Below, piece after piece: positions 1 through 8,949 of a stretch of 64,000 nucleotides of DNA. Made by a program: the position numbers and the translations under genes. Each line of letters starts with the position of its first letter. The stretch's first letter is position 1. This DNA comes from Massilia solisilvae (GTDB lineage Bacteria; Pseudomonadota; Gammaproteobacteria; Burkholderiales; Burkholderiaceae_D). Under the pieces are notes generated by a model. The model was not told where the DNA came from, ran no database searches, and worked only from the letters and a program-made list of their open reading frames with translations. The DNA is taken from NCBI RefSeq assembly GCF_024753215.1, contig NZ_JANUGV010000006.1, positions 62,001-126,000 of the forward strand, given 5' to 3'.

Positions 1-1057
1 AGTTGCGCACCGCCTGGTCGGCCCGCGTGTAGGTGGTGTCAGGACTTGGCGGCAGGGGATGGCTGCCCAGCAGCGGGTCGGCTTCCAGGCTGCCCAGGCT
101 CAGGAACACCGTGCGCGCCAGGGTGTTATCGGAAGGCTTGTTGATGTCGCGCACCAGCTCCGGCAGCGGCCGCGAGGTGTGCGCCGCCAGCAGCTGCGCG
201 TCTGGCGGCGCCGCGCCTTCGACGGTGGCGCCGCTGATGGTGCCGCCCAGCTGCTTCCACTTCAGGCGGAACAGCCGGTCCAGGTAGTCGTTGCGGTCCA
301 CTACGTTGATGCTGTTGTCCGCCACGCAGTCGCGCGGGAAGGTCCCGTGCAGCACCACCTTGATGCGGCCGCTCTTGTCGCGCACCGCCTCGGGCAGCTT
401 CCAGCCGTCTTCCCATTTCTTGCACTCGCCGTCCACGAGGACCATGTCCGAACCGATCGACACCTTCTCCAAGGTCGGCTGCATCTCCAGCTTGATGCGC
501 TTGACGGTCGAGCGCATGTCGATCTGCAGCATGTTCTTGTTGATCATCAGCGCGTCCGGGATGACGTTGTAATACGCCTCCGGCGACTCGTCGAAGGGCG
601 GCACGCCCACGTCGCTGCGCGCCGGGTTGAACAGCTGGCGGTCCAGCACCAGCTTGCCGGCGATCTTGCGGATGCCCTGGTAGCGCAGCGCGCGCAGCAT
701 GTTCTCCAGCGCCTCGCTGGAAAAGTCCATGTCGGCGCCGCCCTTGAGGACCAGGTCGCCCTTGAGCACGCCGTTCTTGACCTCGCCGTTGCTGCGCAGC
801 TCGGTGCGGCCGCGGAACACCGGTCCCAGCTGTTCCAGGCCGACCATCGTGGTGACCAGTTTCATGGTCGAGGCCGGTTGCATCGGCTGCGTGGCCTGGT
901 GCGCCAGCACCACGGTGTCGCCGCGGAGGACCAGCGCGCCGAGCGCCGCCTCCGGGATGCCGTTGTCGGCAAGCACGCGGGCAACGGGCTCCGGCAACTG
1001 GGCGTGCGCGGGCAGCCAGGCGGCGAAGGCGGCGGCGATGACGAGGCGACGTAGCAT
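1..1057 (-). CDS. dacB: D-alanyl-D-alanine carboxypeptidase/endopeptidase, PBP4 type (3' end outside window)
   Basis: Periplasmic serine peptidase of family S13 that trims and cleaves peptidoglycan cross-links. The protein begins with a Sec signal peptide (MLRRLVIAAAFAAWLPAHA). The nucleophile motif S-T-M-K is at residues 63-66 and the second motif S-D-N at about 309-311, the spacing known for E. coli DacB. The third motif (KTG) would lie beyond the window edge; 352 codons of an expected ~480 are visible. The ATG has an AAGGA ribosome site that overlaps the stop of the upstream membrane-protein gene 8 bases away, so the two are probably co-transcribed. Family assignment is confident; the exact cellular role is inferred from the family. 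Confidence 0.9.
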   Translation of the reverse strand, partial: MLRRLVIAAAFAAWLPAHAQLPEPVARVLADNGIPEAALGALVLRGDTVVLAHQATQPMQPASTMKLVTTMVGLEQLGPVFRGRTELRSNGEVKNGVLKGDLVLKGGADMDFSSEALENMLRALRYQGIRKIAGKLVLDRQLFNPARSDVGVPPFDESPEAYYNVIPDALMINKNMLQIDMRSTVKRIKLEMQPTLEKVSIGSDMVLVDGECKKWEDGWKLPEAVRDKSGRIKVVLHGTFPRDCVADNSINVVDRNDYLDRLFRLKWKQLGGTISGATVEGAAPPDAQLLAAHTSRPLPELVRDINKPSDNTLARTVFLSLGSLEADPLLGSHPLPPSPDTTYTRADQAVRN

Positions 1058-1065
1058 GTTGTTCC

Positions 1066-2304
1066 TTATCCGAAGAAGAGATAGGCGACGCCGATGGCGC
1101 CGATGATGCCGGCAAAGTCGGCGATTAGTCCACAGGAAATGGCATAGCGCGCATTCTTGATGCCCACCGAGCCGAAGTACAGCGCCACGATGTAGAACGT
1201 GGTGTCGGTCGAGCCCTGGAAGATGCAGGCCAGGCGGCCGACGAAGGAATCCGGGCCGTAGGTTTTCATGGCGTCGATCATCATCGCGCGCGAGCCGCTG
1301 CCCGACAAGGGCTTCATCAGCGCGGTGGGCAGCGCCGGCGTGAACTCGGTCGACAGGCCGAGCTGGCCCAGCACCCAGTCGAAACCGCTGACGATAAAGC
1401 CGAGCACGCCCGAGTTGCGGATCACCGAAATGGCCACCAGCATGCCGACCAGGTAGGGGATGATCGTCAGCGAAGTCTGGATGCCGCCCTTGGCGCCCTC
1501 GATGAACGACTCGTACACGTTGACCTTCTTGCGCAGCGCGCCGCCGATGAAGGACACGATGATCAGCAGCAGGATCAGGTTGCTCGCCACGCGCGAACCC
1601 AGTTCAATTTCCGGCTTGGTCAGGAAGTTGGTCATGTACCAGACCAACAGGCCGATCGCCGCCGTGATGCCGCCCAGCCAGCCGATGACCACCCGGTCGA
1701 ACAGGTTGATCTTCTGGCGGATCGACACGGCAATGATGCCGGCCAGCGCCGATATGAAGGTACCGATCATGCACGGGATAAAGATATCCGACGGGTCCTT
1801 GGCGCCCAGGATCGCGCGCTGCGCCATGATGGCCAGCGGAATCAAGGTCAGGCCCGAGGTATGCAGCACCAGGAACATGATCTGCGGATTGCTCGCCTCG
1901 TCCTTGTTCGGGTTCAGCGACTGCAGGCTCTCCATCGCCTTGAGCCCGAACGGCGTGGCCGCGTTGTCCAGGCCCAGCAGGTTGGCCGAGAAGTTCATCA
2001 CCATGTGGCCGGTGGCCGGGTGATCCTTCGGCACATCCGGGAAGATGCGCGAGAAGAACGGCGAGATGATGCGCGCCAGAAAGCCGACGGCGCCGGCCTT
2101 CTCGCCCACGTTCATCAAGCCCAGCCACAGCGTCATCACGCCGGCCAGCGGCAGCGCAATGTCCATCACCGCCAGCTTGGCCGAGTCGAAGGTGCCGTCG
2201 ATGATCTTCTTGAAGATCTCGGTGTCGCCGAGGAACAGCCACTGCGCGAAAGCGGCGGCGAAGCCGACCAGGAAGAAACCGGACCAGATGTAATTTAATG
2301 CCAT
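1066..2304 (-). CDS. Nucleoside-recognition (Gate) domain membrane protein, SpmA-SpmB fusion type
   Basis: A 412-residue polytopic inner-membrane protein. Two Gate/nucleoside-recognition halves are visible. The first holds a conserved N-F-S-A-N-L-L-G-L-D-N-A-A-T-P segment typical of SpmA. The second holds K-P-L-S-G-S-G-S-R-A and Q-G-S-T-D-T-T-F-Y, typical of SpmB. Fused SpmA/SpmB proteins occur in many non-sporulating Gram-negative bacteria, where the substrate is unknown. The start chosen is the ATG giving MALNYIW; a longer reading frame upstream only translates intergenic DNA. It lies just upstream of dacB on the same strand, which suggests, without proving, a cell-wall-related role. Confidence 0.82.
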   Translation of the reverse strand: MALNYIWSGFFLVGFAAAFAQWLFLGDTEIFKKIIDGTFDSAKLAVMDIALPLAGVMTLWLGLMNVGEKAGAVGFLARIISPFFSRIFPDVPKDHPATGHMVMNFSANLLGLDNAATPFGLKAMESLQSLNPNKDEASNPQIMFLVLHTSGLTLIPLAIMAQRAILGAKDPSDIFIPCMIGTFISALAGIIAVSIRQKINLFDRVVIGWLGGITAAIGLLVWYMTNFLTKPEIELGSRVASNLILLLIIVSFIGGALRKKVNVYESFIEGAKGGIQTSLTIIPYLVGMLVAISVIRNSGVLGFIVSGFDWVLGQLGLSTEFTPALPTALMKPLSGSGSRAMMIDAMKTYGPDSFVGRLACIFQGSTDTTFYIVALYFGSVGIKNARYAISCGLIADFAGIIGAIGVAYLFFG

Positions 2305-2473
2305 TGAAAATCCCGCTGATGACGTGCCAGATGCCTGACGGCACGATTGTGCAGGGGAGAGTATAGGCTGAGAGCAAGCAGCAAGGATGAAAGTATGCAG
2401 CCGCGCCATGCAAAAAAGTTATGAGGGAAACAGTTTTTATTGCTGCCACAAACCTCTGCGCCTATGATTACCG

Positions 2474-2555
2474 CCGTCGTCCCCGCGAAGGCGGGGACCC
2501 ATGGACCGCGTGTACTCACACTCAGCATGGGTTCCCGCATGCGCGGGAACGACGG
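2474..2555. repeat. Inverted palindrome pair, TCGTCCCC family (copy 1)
   Basis: Left arm CCGTCGTCCCCGCGAAGGCG and a right arm ending GCGCGGGAACGACGG form an inverted pair around a short spacer containing CTCAGCATGG. Each arm is itself a small hairpin (CCCCGC..GCGGGG and TTCCCGC..GCGGGAA). The same unit recurs seven more times in the window. It lies between divergent genes, 16 bases before the start of the binding-protein gene. Confidence 0.85.
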
Positions 2556-2571
2556 ACTTGACGCTAACTTT

Positions 2572-4365
2572 ATGACGACACTTCGCCTTACCGCCGCCGC
2601 CGCCCTGCTGCTCGCCTGCTTTGCCGTCCCCGCATCGGCCGACGCGCCATCGGGCCAGCACAAGGAAAAAGTCCTGCACATGTTCCTGTCCACCAGCGAA
2701 ACCGGGCTGGACCCGGCCGTCGCATCGGACTTGGCCTCGCTGTCGCTGCTGGAAAACCTGTTCGACCCGCTGCTGCGCTACGATTACCTGGCGCGCCCGG
2801 TCAAGCTTGCCGCCAACACCGTCACCGAGTTGCCGCGCATCGAGGACGGCGGCAAGACCTACACCTTCCGCCTGCGCCCCGGCATTTATTTCAGCGACGA
2901 CCCGGCGTTCAAGGGCAAGAAGCGCGAAGTGACCGCCGCCGACTACGTGTACAGCCTCAAGCGCCTGTACGACCCGGCCCTGAAATCGCCGTGGGCCTAC
3001 ATGTTCGAGGGCAAGCTGCTCGGCGATGCCGCGCTCAAGGACAAGTTCAGCTACGATACCCAGATCCCGGGCCTGCAGGCGGTTGACAAGTACACGCTGC
3101 GCATCCGCCTGGCCGAGCCGGACAACAATTTCCTGTATTACCTCGCCATTCCCGCCTCCGGCGTAGTTGCGCGCGAAGTAGTCGAAGCCTACCCCGGCCA
3201 GGCCGGCAACCACCCGGTGGGCACCGGCCCCTTCATGATCGGCGACTGGAAGCGCAGCGACCGCATCGTGCTGCTGGCCAATCCGAACTCGAGCGCCGTG
3301 TTCCATGCCACTCCGGGCGCCGACCCCGTGGACAAGCAGATCGACGCTGCGCTTGAAGGCCAGCGCCTGCCGCGCGTGGACCGCGTCGAAGTGAAGATCG
3401 CCGAAGAATTCCAGGGCCGCATGCTCGGCTTCTTGAACGGCGAGTACGATTACATCGAACAGGTGCCCGAATCGATGACCGACATGGTCATCAAGGACGG
3501 CAAGCTCAAGCCCGAGCTGGCAAAGCGCGGCATGCAGCTGTACCGCTTCCCCGTACTCCAGACCTACTACATGTGGATGAACATGGAGAATCCGCTGATC
3601 GGCGGCTACGGCAAGGACAAGGTGGCGCTGCGCCGCGCGATCTCGATGGCGTACAACAACGCCGAGGACATCGCCCTGCTCAAGAAAGGGATGGCCACCA
3701 AGGCCGACTCGCCGCTTCCGCAGGATGCGATCGGCTACGACCCCAACTACCGCAGCCCGGTGCCCTACGACCCGGCGCTGGCCAACGCCCTGCTCGACAA
3801 GTTCGGCTACGACCAGCGCGACCCCGACGGCTTTCGCCGCGCCCCGAACGGCCAGCCGCTGACGCTGACCATGCACAGCGAAGCGACGGTCGGTGGACGC
3901 CTGCGCGACGAACTATGGCGCAAATGCCTGAATTCGATCGGGCTGCGCGTGGTGTTCAAGTCCGACAAGAAAACCGAGATCATCAAGGCCTCGCGCCTGG
4001 GCAAGGTGATGATGTTCGAGAGCAACTGGGTCGCCGACTTCCCCGATGGCGACAACTTCTATCAGTTGTTGTACGGCCCCAACGCCGGCCGCGCCAACTA
4101 TGCCCGCTTCAACCTGCCCGCCTATAACGAACGCTACGAAAAGGCGCGCGCCCTACCGGATGGTCCCGAGCGCAAGAAGCTGTATTTCGAGATGAACCAG
4201 CTGATCCACGCCTACAACCCGTGGGTGCCGCTGACCCACGTGCTCTCCGCCGATATCCGCCAACCGTGGCTTAAAAACTACAAGCGGCACCCGGTCGAAT
4301 TCACCAATTGGCGTTATCTGGATGTCGATGTTGCGGAAAGGGAACGGACTACCCACTCTGAGTGA
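2572..4365 (+). CDS. ABC-type peptide/oligopeptide substrate-binding protein (SBP family 5), no permease nearby
   Basis: A 597-residue periplasmic binding protein of the OppA/DppA/YejA class. The N-terminus is a clear signal peptide ending near A-S-A-D-A. The following L-H-M-F-L-S-T-S-E-T-G-L-D-P-A and the later R-R-A-I-S-M-A-Y-N are typical of the family. The start is the ATG that opens the signal peptide; in-frame upstream codons only translate the palindrome repeat. No good Shine-Dalgarno sequence precedes this ATG (bases 2556-2571). No permease or ATPase genes adjoin, so this is an orphan binding protein that must share a transporter encoded elsewhere. It precedes a TonB-dependent receptor and an exported LD-carboxypeptidase on the same strand, which would fit peptide scavenging. 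Confidence 0.85.
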   Translation: MTTLRLTAAAALLLACFAVPASADAPSGQHKEKVLHMFLSTSETGLDPAVASDLASLSLLENLFDPLLRYDYLARPVKLAANTVTELPRIEDGGKTYTFRLRPGIYFSDDPAFKGKKREVTAADYVYSLKRLYDPALKSPWAYMFEGKLLGDAALKDKFSYDTQIPGLQAVDKYTLRIRLAEPDNNFLYYLAIPASGVVAREVVEAYPGQAGNHPVGTGPFMIGDWKRSDRIVLLANPNSSAVFHATPGADPVDKQIDAALEGQRLPRVDRVEVKIAEEFQGRMLGFLNGEYDYIEQVPESMTDMVIKDGKLKPELAKRGMQLYRFPVLQTYYMWMNMENPLIGGYGKDKVALRRAISMAYNNAEDIALLKKGMATKADSPLPQDAIGYDPNYRSPVPYDPALANALLDKFGYDQRDPDGFRRAPNGQPLTLTMHSEATVGGRLRDELWRKCLNSIGLRVVFKSDKKTEIIKASRLGKVMMFESNWVADFPDGDNFYQLLYGPNAGRANYARFNLPAYNERYEKARALPDGPERKKLYFEMNQLIHAYNPWVPLTHVLSADIRQPWLKNYKRHPVEFTNWRYLDVDVAERERTTHSE

Positions 4366-4555
4366 GCGTTTCGGCGCGTTTTTATTCTGGGTAATCATTC
4401 CGCGAAGTTATACTTCCCGCCAGATATTTCATTTGGTAGAGCTTCCCTGCTGCCTTACCTTTTGAACAAAACATAACGTAATGCCTTGACATTACACCCA
4501 GATCATCTCGGCTGTCGGCGAGACCACTGCCCAAGCACACCCCAAGGAGAGACGC

Positions 4556-7315
4556 GTGAAGTTAAAGAAACTAGCACATTTGATCGCCCTGATCGGCGTT
4601 GCCGCACCTGCCTTCGCGCAGTCCAGTGCGGACCAGCCTGAAGGCCCGATCCAGCGTGTTGAAATCACCGGTAGTAGCATCAAGCGCGTGGCCAAGGAAG
4701 GCGCGCTGCCGGTGCAGGTGATCTCGTTTGACCAGTTGCAGAAGCAGGGCATCACCTCGGCCGAACAGCTGATGCGCGTCATCTCGGCCAACGGTACCGG
4801 CGCCGACAACCCGACTTCGGGCAACAACGTGTTCGGCCCGGATGCCGACCGCGTCAGCGGCGGCGCATCGTTCGCCTCGTTCCGCGGCCTGGGCCCGAAC
4901 AGCACCCTGGTGCTGATCAACGGCCGCCGCGCACCGACCCACGGCAAGAGCGGCAAGGCGGTCGACCTGAACTCGATCCCGATGGCCGCGATCCAGCGCA
5001 TCGAGATCCTGAAGGATGGCGCCTCGGCGATCTACGGCACCGACGCGATCGGTGGCGTGATGAACATCATTCTGAAGAGCAATTACCAGGGGCTGGAAGC
5101 GACCGGCTCGACCAACGTGACGGAAGCCGGCGGCGGCAACATCCACCGCGCGTCGCTGCTGGCCGGTAAGGGCGACCTGGAAACCGACGGCTACAACATC
5201 ATGGGCACCTTCTCGTTCACCAAGAACGAGGAACTCGACTCGCGCCAGCGCAGCTTTGCCAACGGCTTCCAACCGTCGCGCGGCCTGTCGCCGGACACCA
5301 CCGGCACCCCGTTCGCCAACCAGCTGACCGGCGCCGGCAGCGCGCTGGGCACCGGGTTCACGATGCCGGGCGATACCAACAAATACCTCCAGGCTGGCCT
5401 GCTGAGCCTGCAAGGCAAGTGCGACACCTATCCGGGCATGTCGCAATACCAGTCCGACCTGTGGAAGGACGTGACCTCGCCGCTGCGCAGCAAGTATTCG
5501 TGCGCGTATGACTACGGCGCCGACTATGTGATGCAGTCGCCGTCCAAGCAGGGCAATTTCCTGGTGCGCGGCACCTACAAGCTGGCGCCGGATCACAAGG
5601 TGTTCGCCGAAGCGATCGGCTCGAAGTCGGACGTCACCTCGATCCTGACCCCGGCTCAGATCTCGACCTCGTTCGCCAACGGCAACGCCTACCCGGTCGG
5701 CGGCCCGTACTACCAGGATCTGTCGGCCCTCATCCCGACCTTCGACAAGACCAAGCCGATCCTGTACAAGTGGCGCGCCAACCCGGTCGGCAACCGCACC
5801 CAGGACAACACCACCCAGAGCGGCCGCCTGCTGATCGGCGCCGAAGGCACGATCAAGAACTGGGACTACCGCGTCGGCCTGTCGCGCGCGGTCAGCACCA
5901 CCAAGATGGACCTGCTGGACGGCTACGCCTACACCAAGGCCCTGTACAGCGTGCTGGGCAGCGGCATCGTGAACCCGTGGGCGCTGCCGGGCCAGGGCCA
6001 GACCCAGGCCGCGATGGACGCGATCAACAAGACCAAGTACATCGGCAGCTTCCAGACTGGCCGCACCACCCTCGACCAGGTGGACGGCAACATCTCCGGC
6101 CAGATCTTCGACCTGCCGGCCGGCCCGCTGGCCATGGCCGCCGGCTTCGACCTGCGCCGCGAAAGCTACATGTACCACCAGGACGTGGCCGCAGAGGACA
6201 TCCTGCTGGCACCGGGCAACGCCAACCTGAACCAGTCTTACCGCTACGTGCGCGCCGTGTACACCGAGTTCATCGCCCCGGTGACCAAGGACCTCGAACT
6301 GCAGCTGGCCGTGCGCCACGACGAGTACAGCGTGATCGGCGGCACCACCAACCCGAAGATCGCCTTCCGTTACCAGCCGGCCCCGTGGCTGCTGTTCCGC
6401 GGCTCGGCCAACAAGGGCTTCCTGGCGCCGAGCTTCACCCAGCTCTACACTGGCGCACTGAGCCAGGAGCTGTCCAACGGCGTGGTGGACACCGTCGGCT
6501 GCGCGCAACATCCGGGCGACGCCCGCTTCTGCGCACCGGAGAAATTCGGCTACATGTCGGGCGGCAACCCGAACCTGCGTCCGGAAACGTCCAAGCAGGG
6601 CACGCTGGGCGTCGTGGTCGAGCCGTTCAAGGGCTTCTCCGCATCGCTCGACTACTGGGCGATCAACATGAAGGACCGCATCCTGAACCGTAGCCCGAGC
6701 ATCGTGCTGGCCAACCCGGTTGCGCTCGCTGGCAACATCATCCGCAACCCGGACGGCACCATCGCCTACGTCCAGGCCGGCTGGATCAACGTGGCAGGTG
6801 CCAAGACCCGCGGCGCCGACCTCGGCCTGCGCGGTGATGGCAAGTTCGCCGGCGGCTACAAGTGGAACGCCACCCTGGACGGCACCTGGACCCAGAGCTA
6901 CAAGTTCGCGGAAATCGGCAACTACGAAGAATACGTCGGCAAGTTCTTCACCCGTGACCTGTACCTGCGCTGGAAGCACAGCGCCACCTTCAGCGTGAGC
7001 CGTGGCGACTGGAGCGTCCTGCTGAGCAACACGTTTGCGTCCGGCTACAAAGACCAGCTGCCGAACGGCGGCAAGGGCACGCCGCCGGCGGGCTTCAACC
7101 CGGACGTCGCCAGCTACACCACCTTCGGCCTGTCCACCACGTACACCGGGCTGAAGAACACGACGGTCACGTTCGGCATCCAGAACCTGTTCGACCGCAA
7201 CCCGCCGTTCACTGCCCACAACGTGGACGACGTCGTCGGCGCCGGCTGGGATCCGCGCGTGGCCGACCCGCGTGGCCGTGCTTTCACCTTGAACGTGAAC
7301 TACAAGTTCTTCTGA
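4556..7315 (+). CDS. TonB-dependent outer-membrane receptor
   Basis: A 919-residue outer-membrane receptor. GTG start with a good AAGGAGA ribosome site at 4544-4550, then signal peptide MKLKKLAHLIALIGVAAPAFA. The plug domain follows (about residues 40-180), with F-R-G-L-G-P-N-S-T-L-V-L-I-N-G-R-R and I-E-I-L-K-D-G-A-S-A-I-Y-G, hallmarks of TonB-dependent receptors. The rest is a beta-barrel ending N-V-N-Y-K-F-F, with the C-terminal aromatic residue required for barrel assembly. It imports an unidentified ligand with TonB energy. A strong terminator follows directly. No TonB/ExbBD genes or anti-sigma regulator are adjacent. Ligand specificity cannot be read from the sequence. Confidence 0.93.
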   Translation: MKLKKLAHLIALIGVAAPAFAQSSADQPEGPIQRVEITGSSIKRVAKEGALPVQVISFDQLQKQGITSAEQLMRVISANGTGADNPTSGNNVFGPDADRVSGGASFASFRGLGPNSTLVLINGRRAPTHGKSGKAVDLNSIPMAAIQRIEILKDGASAIYGTDAIGGVMNIILKSNYQGLEATGSTNVTEAGGGNIHRASLLAGKGDLETDGYNIMGTFSFTKNEELDSRQRSFANGFQPSRGLSPDTTGTPFANQLTGAGSALGTGFTMPGDTNKYLQAGLLSLQGKCDTYPGMSQYQSDLWKDVTSPLRSKYSCAYDYGADYVMQSPSKQGNFLVRGTYKLAPDHKVFAEAIGSKSDVTSILTPAQISTSFANGNAYPVGGPYYQDLSALIPTFDKTKPILYKWRANPVGNRTQDNTTQSGRLLIGAEGTIKNWDYRVGLSRAVSTTKMDLLDGYAYTKALYSVLGSGIVNPWALPGQGQTQAAMDAINKTKYIGSFQTGRTTLDQVDGNISGQIFDLPAGPLAMAAGFDLRRESYMYHQDVAAEDILLAPGNANLNQSYRYVRAVYTEFIAPVTKDLELQLAVRHDEYSVIGGTTNPKIAFRYQPAPWLLFRGSANKGFLAPSFTQLYTGALSQELSNGVVDTVGCAQHPGDARFCAPEKFGYMSGGNPNLRPETSKQGTLGVVVEPFKGFSASLDYWAINMKDRILNRSPSIVLANPVALAGNIIRNPDGTIAYVQAGWINVAGAKTRGADLGLRGDGKFAGGYKWNATLDGTWTQSYKFAEIGNYEEYVGKFFTRDLYLRWKHSATFSVSRGDWSVLLSNTFASGYKDQLPNGGKGTPPAGFNPDVASYTTFGLSTTYTGLKNTTVTFGIQNLFDRNPPFTAHNVDDVVGAGWDPRVADPRGRAFTLNVNYKFF

Positions 7316-7327
7316 CAGGCCTTGCCC

Positions 7328-7380
7328 AAGGCCCGCGCGAGAGGAGGCAGGATACGCCTCCCGCCCGCGCGGGCCTTTTC
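7328..7380 (+). terminator. Rho-independent terminator of the TonB-dependent receptor gene
   Basis: A perfect 12-bp stem (AAGGCCCGCGCG with CGCGCGGGCCTT) enclosing a smaller GGAGGC/GCCTCC hairpin and ending in a short T run. It starts 13 bases after the receptor stop codon and ends 16 bases before the next start. Confidence 0.85.
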
Positions 7381-7395
7381 TATTTCGAGACCAGC

Positions 7396-8484
7396 ATGTC
7401 CAGCAGCAGCAAGATCAGCAGGCGCGCGTTTGGATCGATGATCGCGGCAGCGGCGCTGGCCCCGGCCTGCCCCGCACTGGCCGCCGCGCCGCGCCGCGCG
7501 CGACCTTCCCGCCCCCCGTATCCATCCATGAAACACCTGATCAAACCTCCACGCCTGGCACAAGGCGACACCATCGGCCTGATCGCGCCCGCCGGGCACG
7601 TCAGCGACAAGACCATCGAAAAATCGGTGCAGCACATCGAAGCGCTCGGCTTCAAGGTCAAGGTGGGGCGCTACATCCGCGAGACCTTCGGCAAGTACGC
7701 CGGCTCGGTCGAGATGCGGCTGGCCGACCTGCACGGCATGTTCCTCGACCCCGAGGTCAAGGCGCTGTGGTGCATCCGCGGCGGCTCGGGCGCGATTTCG
7801 CTGCTCAAGCACATCGATTACGAACTGATCCGCAACCATCCGAAAATCCTGCTCGGCTATTCGGACATCACCGCGCTGCACCTGGCGATCCGGCGCCATT
7901 GTGGCCTGGTCACCTTTCACGGCCCGGTGGCCGCATCGACGCCGTGCGACTACTCCAACGAGCACATGCTGGCACTGCTGACCGACCCGCAGCCGACCTA
8001 CACCATCCAGATGGCGCCGGAGAACGCGTTGCGCGCGCAGGAAGAGCCGCACTACGCGGTGCGCACCGTACACGGCGGCGTGGCGACCGGCCCGCTCATC
8101 GGCGGCAACCTGTCGCTGGTCAGTGCCCTGGCCGGCACCGAGTACGCGGCCGATTTTCGCAACAGCATCCTGTTCCTGGAAGAGGTCAACGAAGAGCCCT
8201 ACCGCATCGACCGCTGGATGACCCAGCTCGACCTGGCCGTGGGCTTCGACAAGGCGGCCGCGCTGATGATCGGCATTTGCGACAAATGCGGCCCGGACGA
8301 GCACGACGAGTCGCTCACGCTCGACCAGACCTTCGACGTCCACCTCACCCCGCTCAAGGTGCCGGCGGTGACCGGCTGGTCGTTCGGCCACATCCGCAAC
8401 CAGTTCACGATCCCGGTCGGCGTCAAGGCCACGCTCGACGCGGACCGGCAGACGCTGACCCTGCTCGAGCCGGCGGTGAGCTGA
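7396..8484 (+). CDS. S66 family LD-carboxypeptidase (LdcA/MccF type) with twin-arginine-like signal
   Basis: A 362-residue serine peptidase. The S66 catalytic set is visible: R-G-G-S-G near residue 128, nucleophile Ser156 in L-G-Y-S-D-I-T-A-L, Glu262/263 in F-L-E-E-V-N, and His332 in G-W-S-F-G-H. LdcA removes D-Ala from murein tetrapeptides during recycling; the related MccF cleaves microcin C-type adenylates. The N-terminus S-R-R-A-F-G-S-M-I-A-A-A-A-L-A resembles a Tat export signal, and tatABC is at 59.6 kb. If instead translation began at Met45 (7528), the product would be a normal cytoplasmic enzyme, so start choice decides location. The first ATG has only a weak ribosome site. Function LdcA-like versus MccF-like is undecided. 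Confidence 0.85.
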   Translation: MSSSSKISRRAFGSMIAAAALAPACPALAAAPRRARPSRPPYPSMKHLIKPPRLAQGDTIGLIAPAGHVSDKTIEKSVQHIEALGFKVKVGRYIRETFGKYAGSVEMRLADLHGMFLDPEVKALWCIRGGSGAISLLKHIDYELIRNHPKILLGYSDITALHLAIRRHCGLVTFHGPVAASTPCDYSNEHMLALLTDPQPTYTIQMAPENALRAQEEPHYAVRTVHGGVATGPLIGGNLSLVSALAGTEYAADFRNSILFLEEVNEEPYRIDRWMTQLDLAVGFDKAAALMIGICDKCGPDEHDESLTLDQTFDVHLTPLKVPAVTGWSFGHIRNQFTIPVGVKATLDADRQTLTLLEPAVS

Positions 8485-8511
8485 TTGTTTTCCAAATCCA
8501 AGGAAATGACC

Positions 8512-8946
8512 GTGAAGACGCTCCCGCTATTCGCCGCAACCGTGCTGGCCACCGCCATGCCGCTCGCGTTCGCCGCGGACCCGCTGCTCGCCGCGCGCGA
8601 CGCGTCCTGGAACGCGCTGCGCCAGCATGCCGACGTGGCGGGCCTGGAGCGGCTGATCGACCCCGGTTTCGTGCTGGTCCACTCCGACGGCCGCGTGCAA
8701 CACAAGGCCGACTACCTGGACGACTTGCGCAGCAAGAGCCGCGTCAACGGCCAGATCGACAACCGCGACGTGGCGATCCGCGAATACGGCGACACCGCTG
8801 TGGTCAATGGCGTCAGCGTGCAGTCGGGCGTGTCGAACGGCCAGCCGTGGAGCGGCAAGTTCCGCTTCACGCGCGTGTGGATCAAGCGCGGCGCCGACTG
8901 GACGATCGTATCCTCGCACTCCTCGCGCGTGGCGGAAGGCCAGTAA
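8512..8946 (+). CDS. Exported NTF2-like (DUF4440/SnoaL-type) protein
   Basis: A 144-residue protein with signal peptide (MKTLPLFAATVLATAMPLAFA) followed by one cone-shaped NTF2-like domain, recognisable from L-E-R-L-I-D-P-G-F-V-L-V-H-S-D-G and the closing W-I-K-R-G-A-D-W-T-I-V-S-S-H-S-S-R. The GTG at 8512 is chosen because an AAGGA site lies 7 bases upstream; the ATG at 8506 lies almost on top of that site. It follows the S66 gene after 27 bases and is probably in its transcript. Members of this family include ketosteroid isomerase-like enzymes and proteins with no known activity; no catalytic assignment is possible here. Confidence 0.75.
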   Translation: MKTLPLFAATVLATAMPLAFAADPLLAARDASWNALRQHADVAGLERLIDPGFVLVHSDGRVQHKADYLDDLRSKSRVNGQIDNRDVAIREYGDTAVVNGVSVQSGVSNGQPWSGKFRFTRVWIKRGADWTIVSSHSSRVAEGQ

Positions 8947-8949
8947 GCG

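Noticed and set aside
4571..7219. 882-codon frame opposite the TonB-dependent receptor
   Set aside because: GC-rich antisense frame; the plus-strand receptor has signal peptide, plug and C-terminal aromatic residue.
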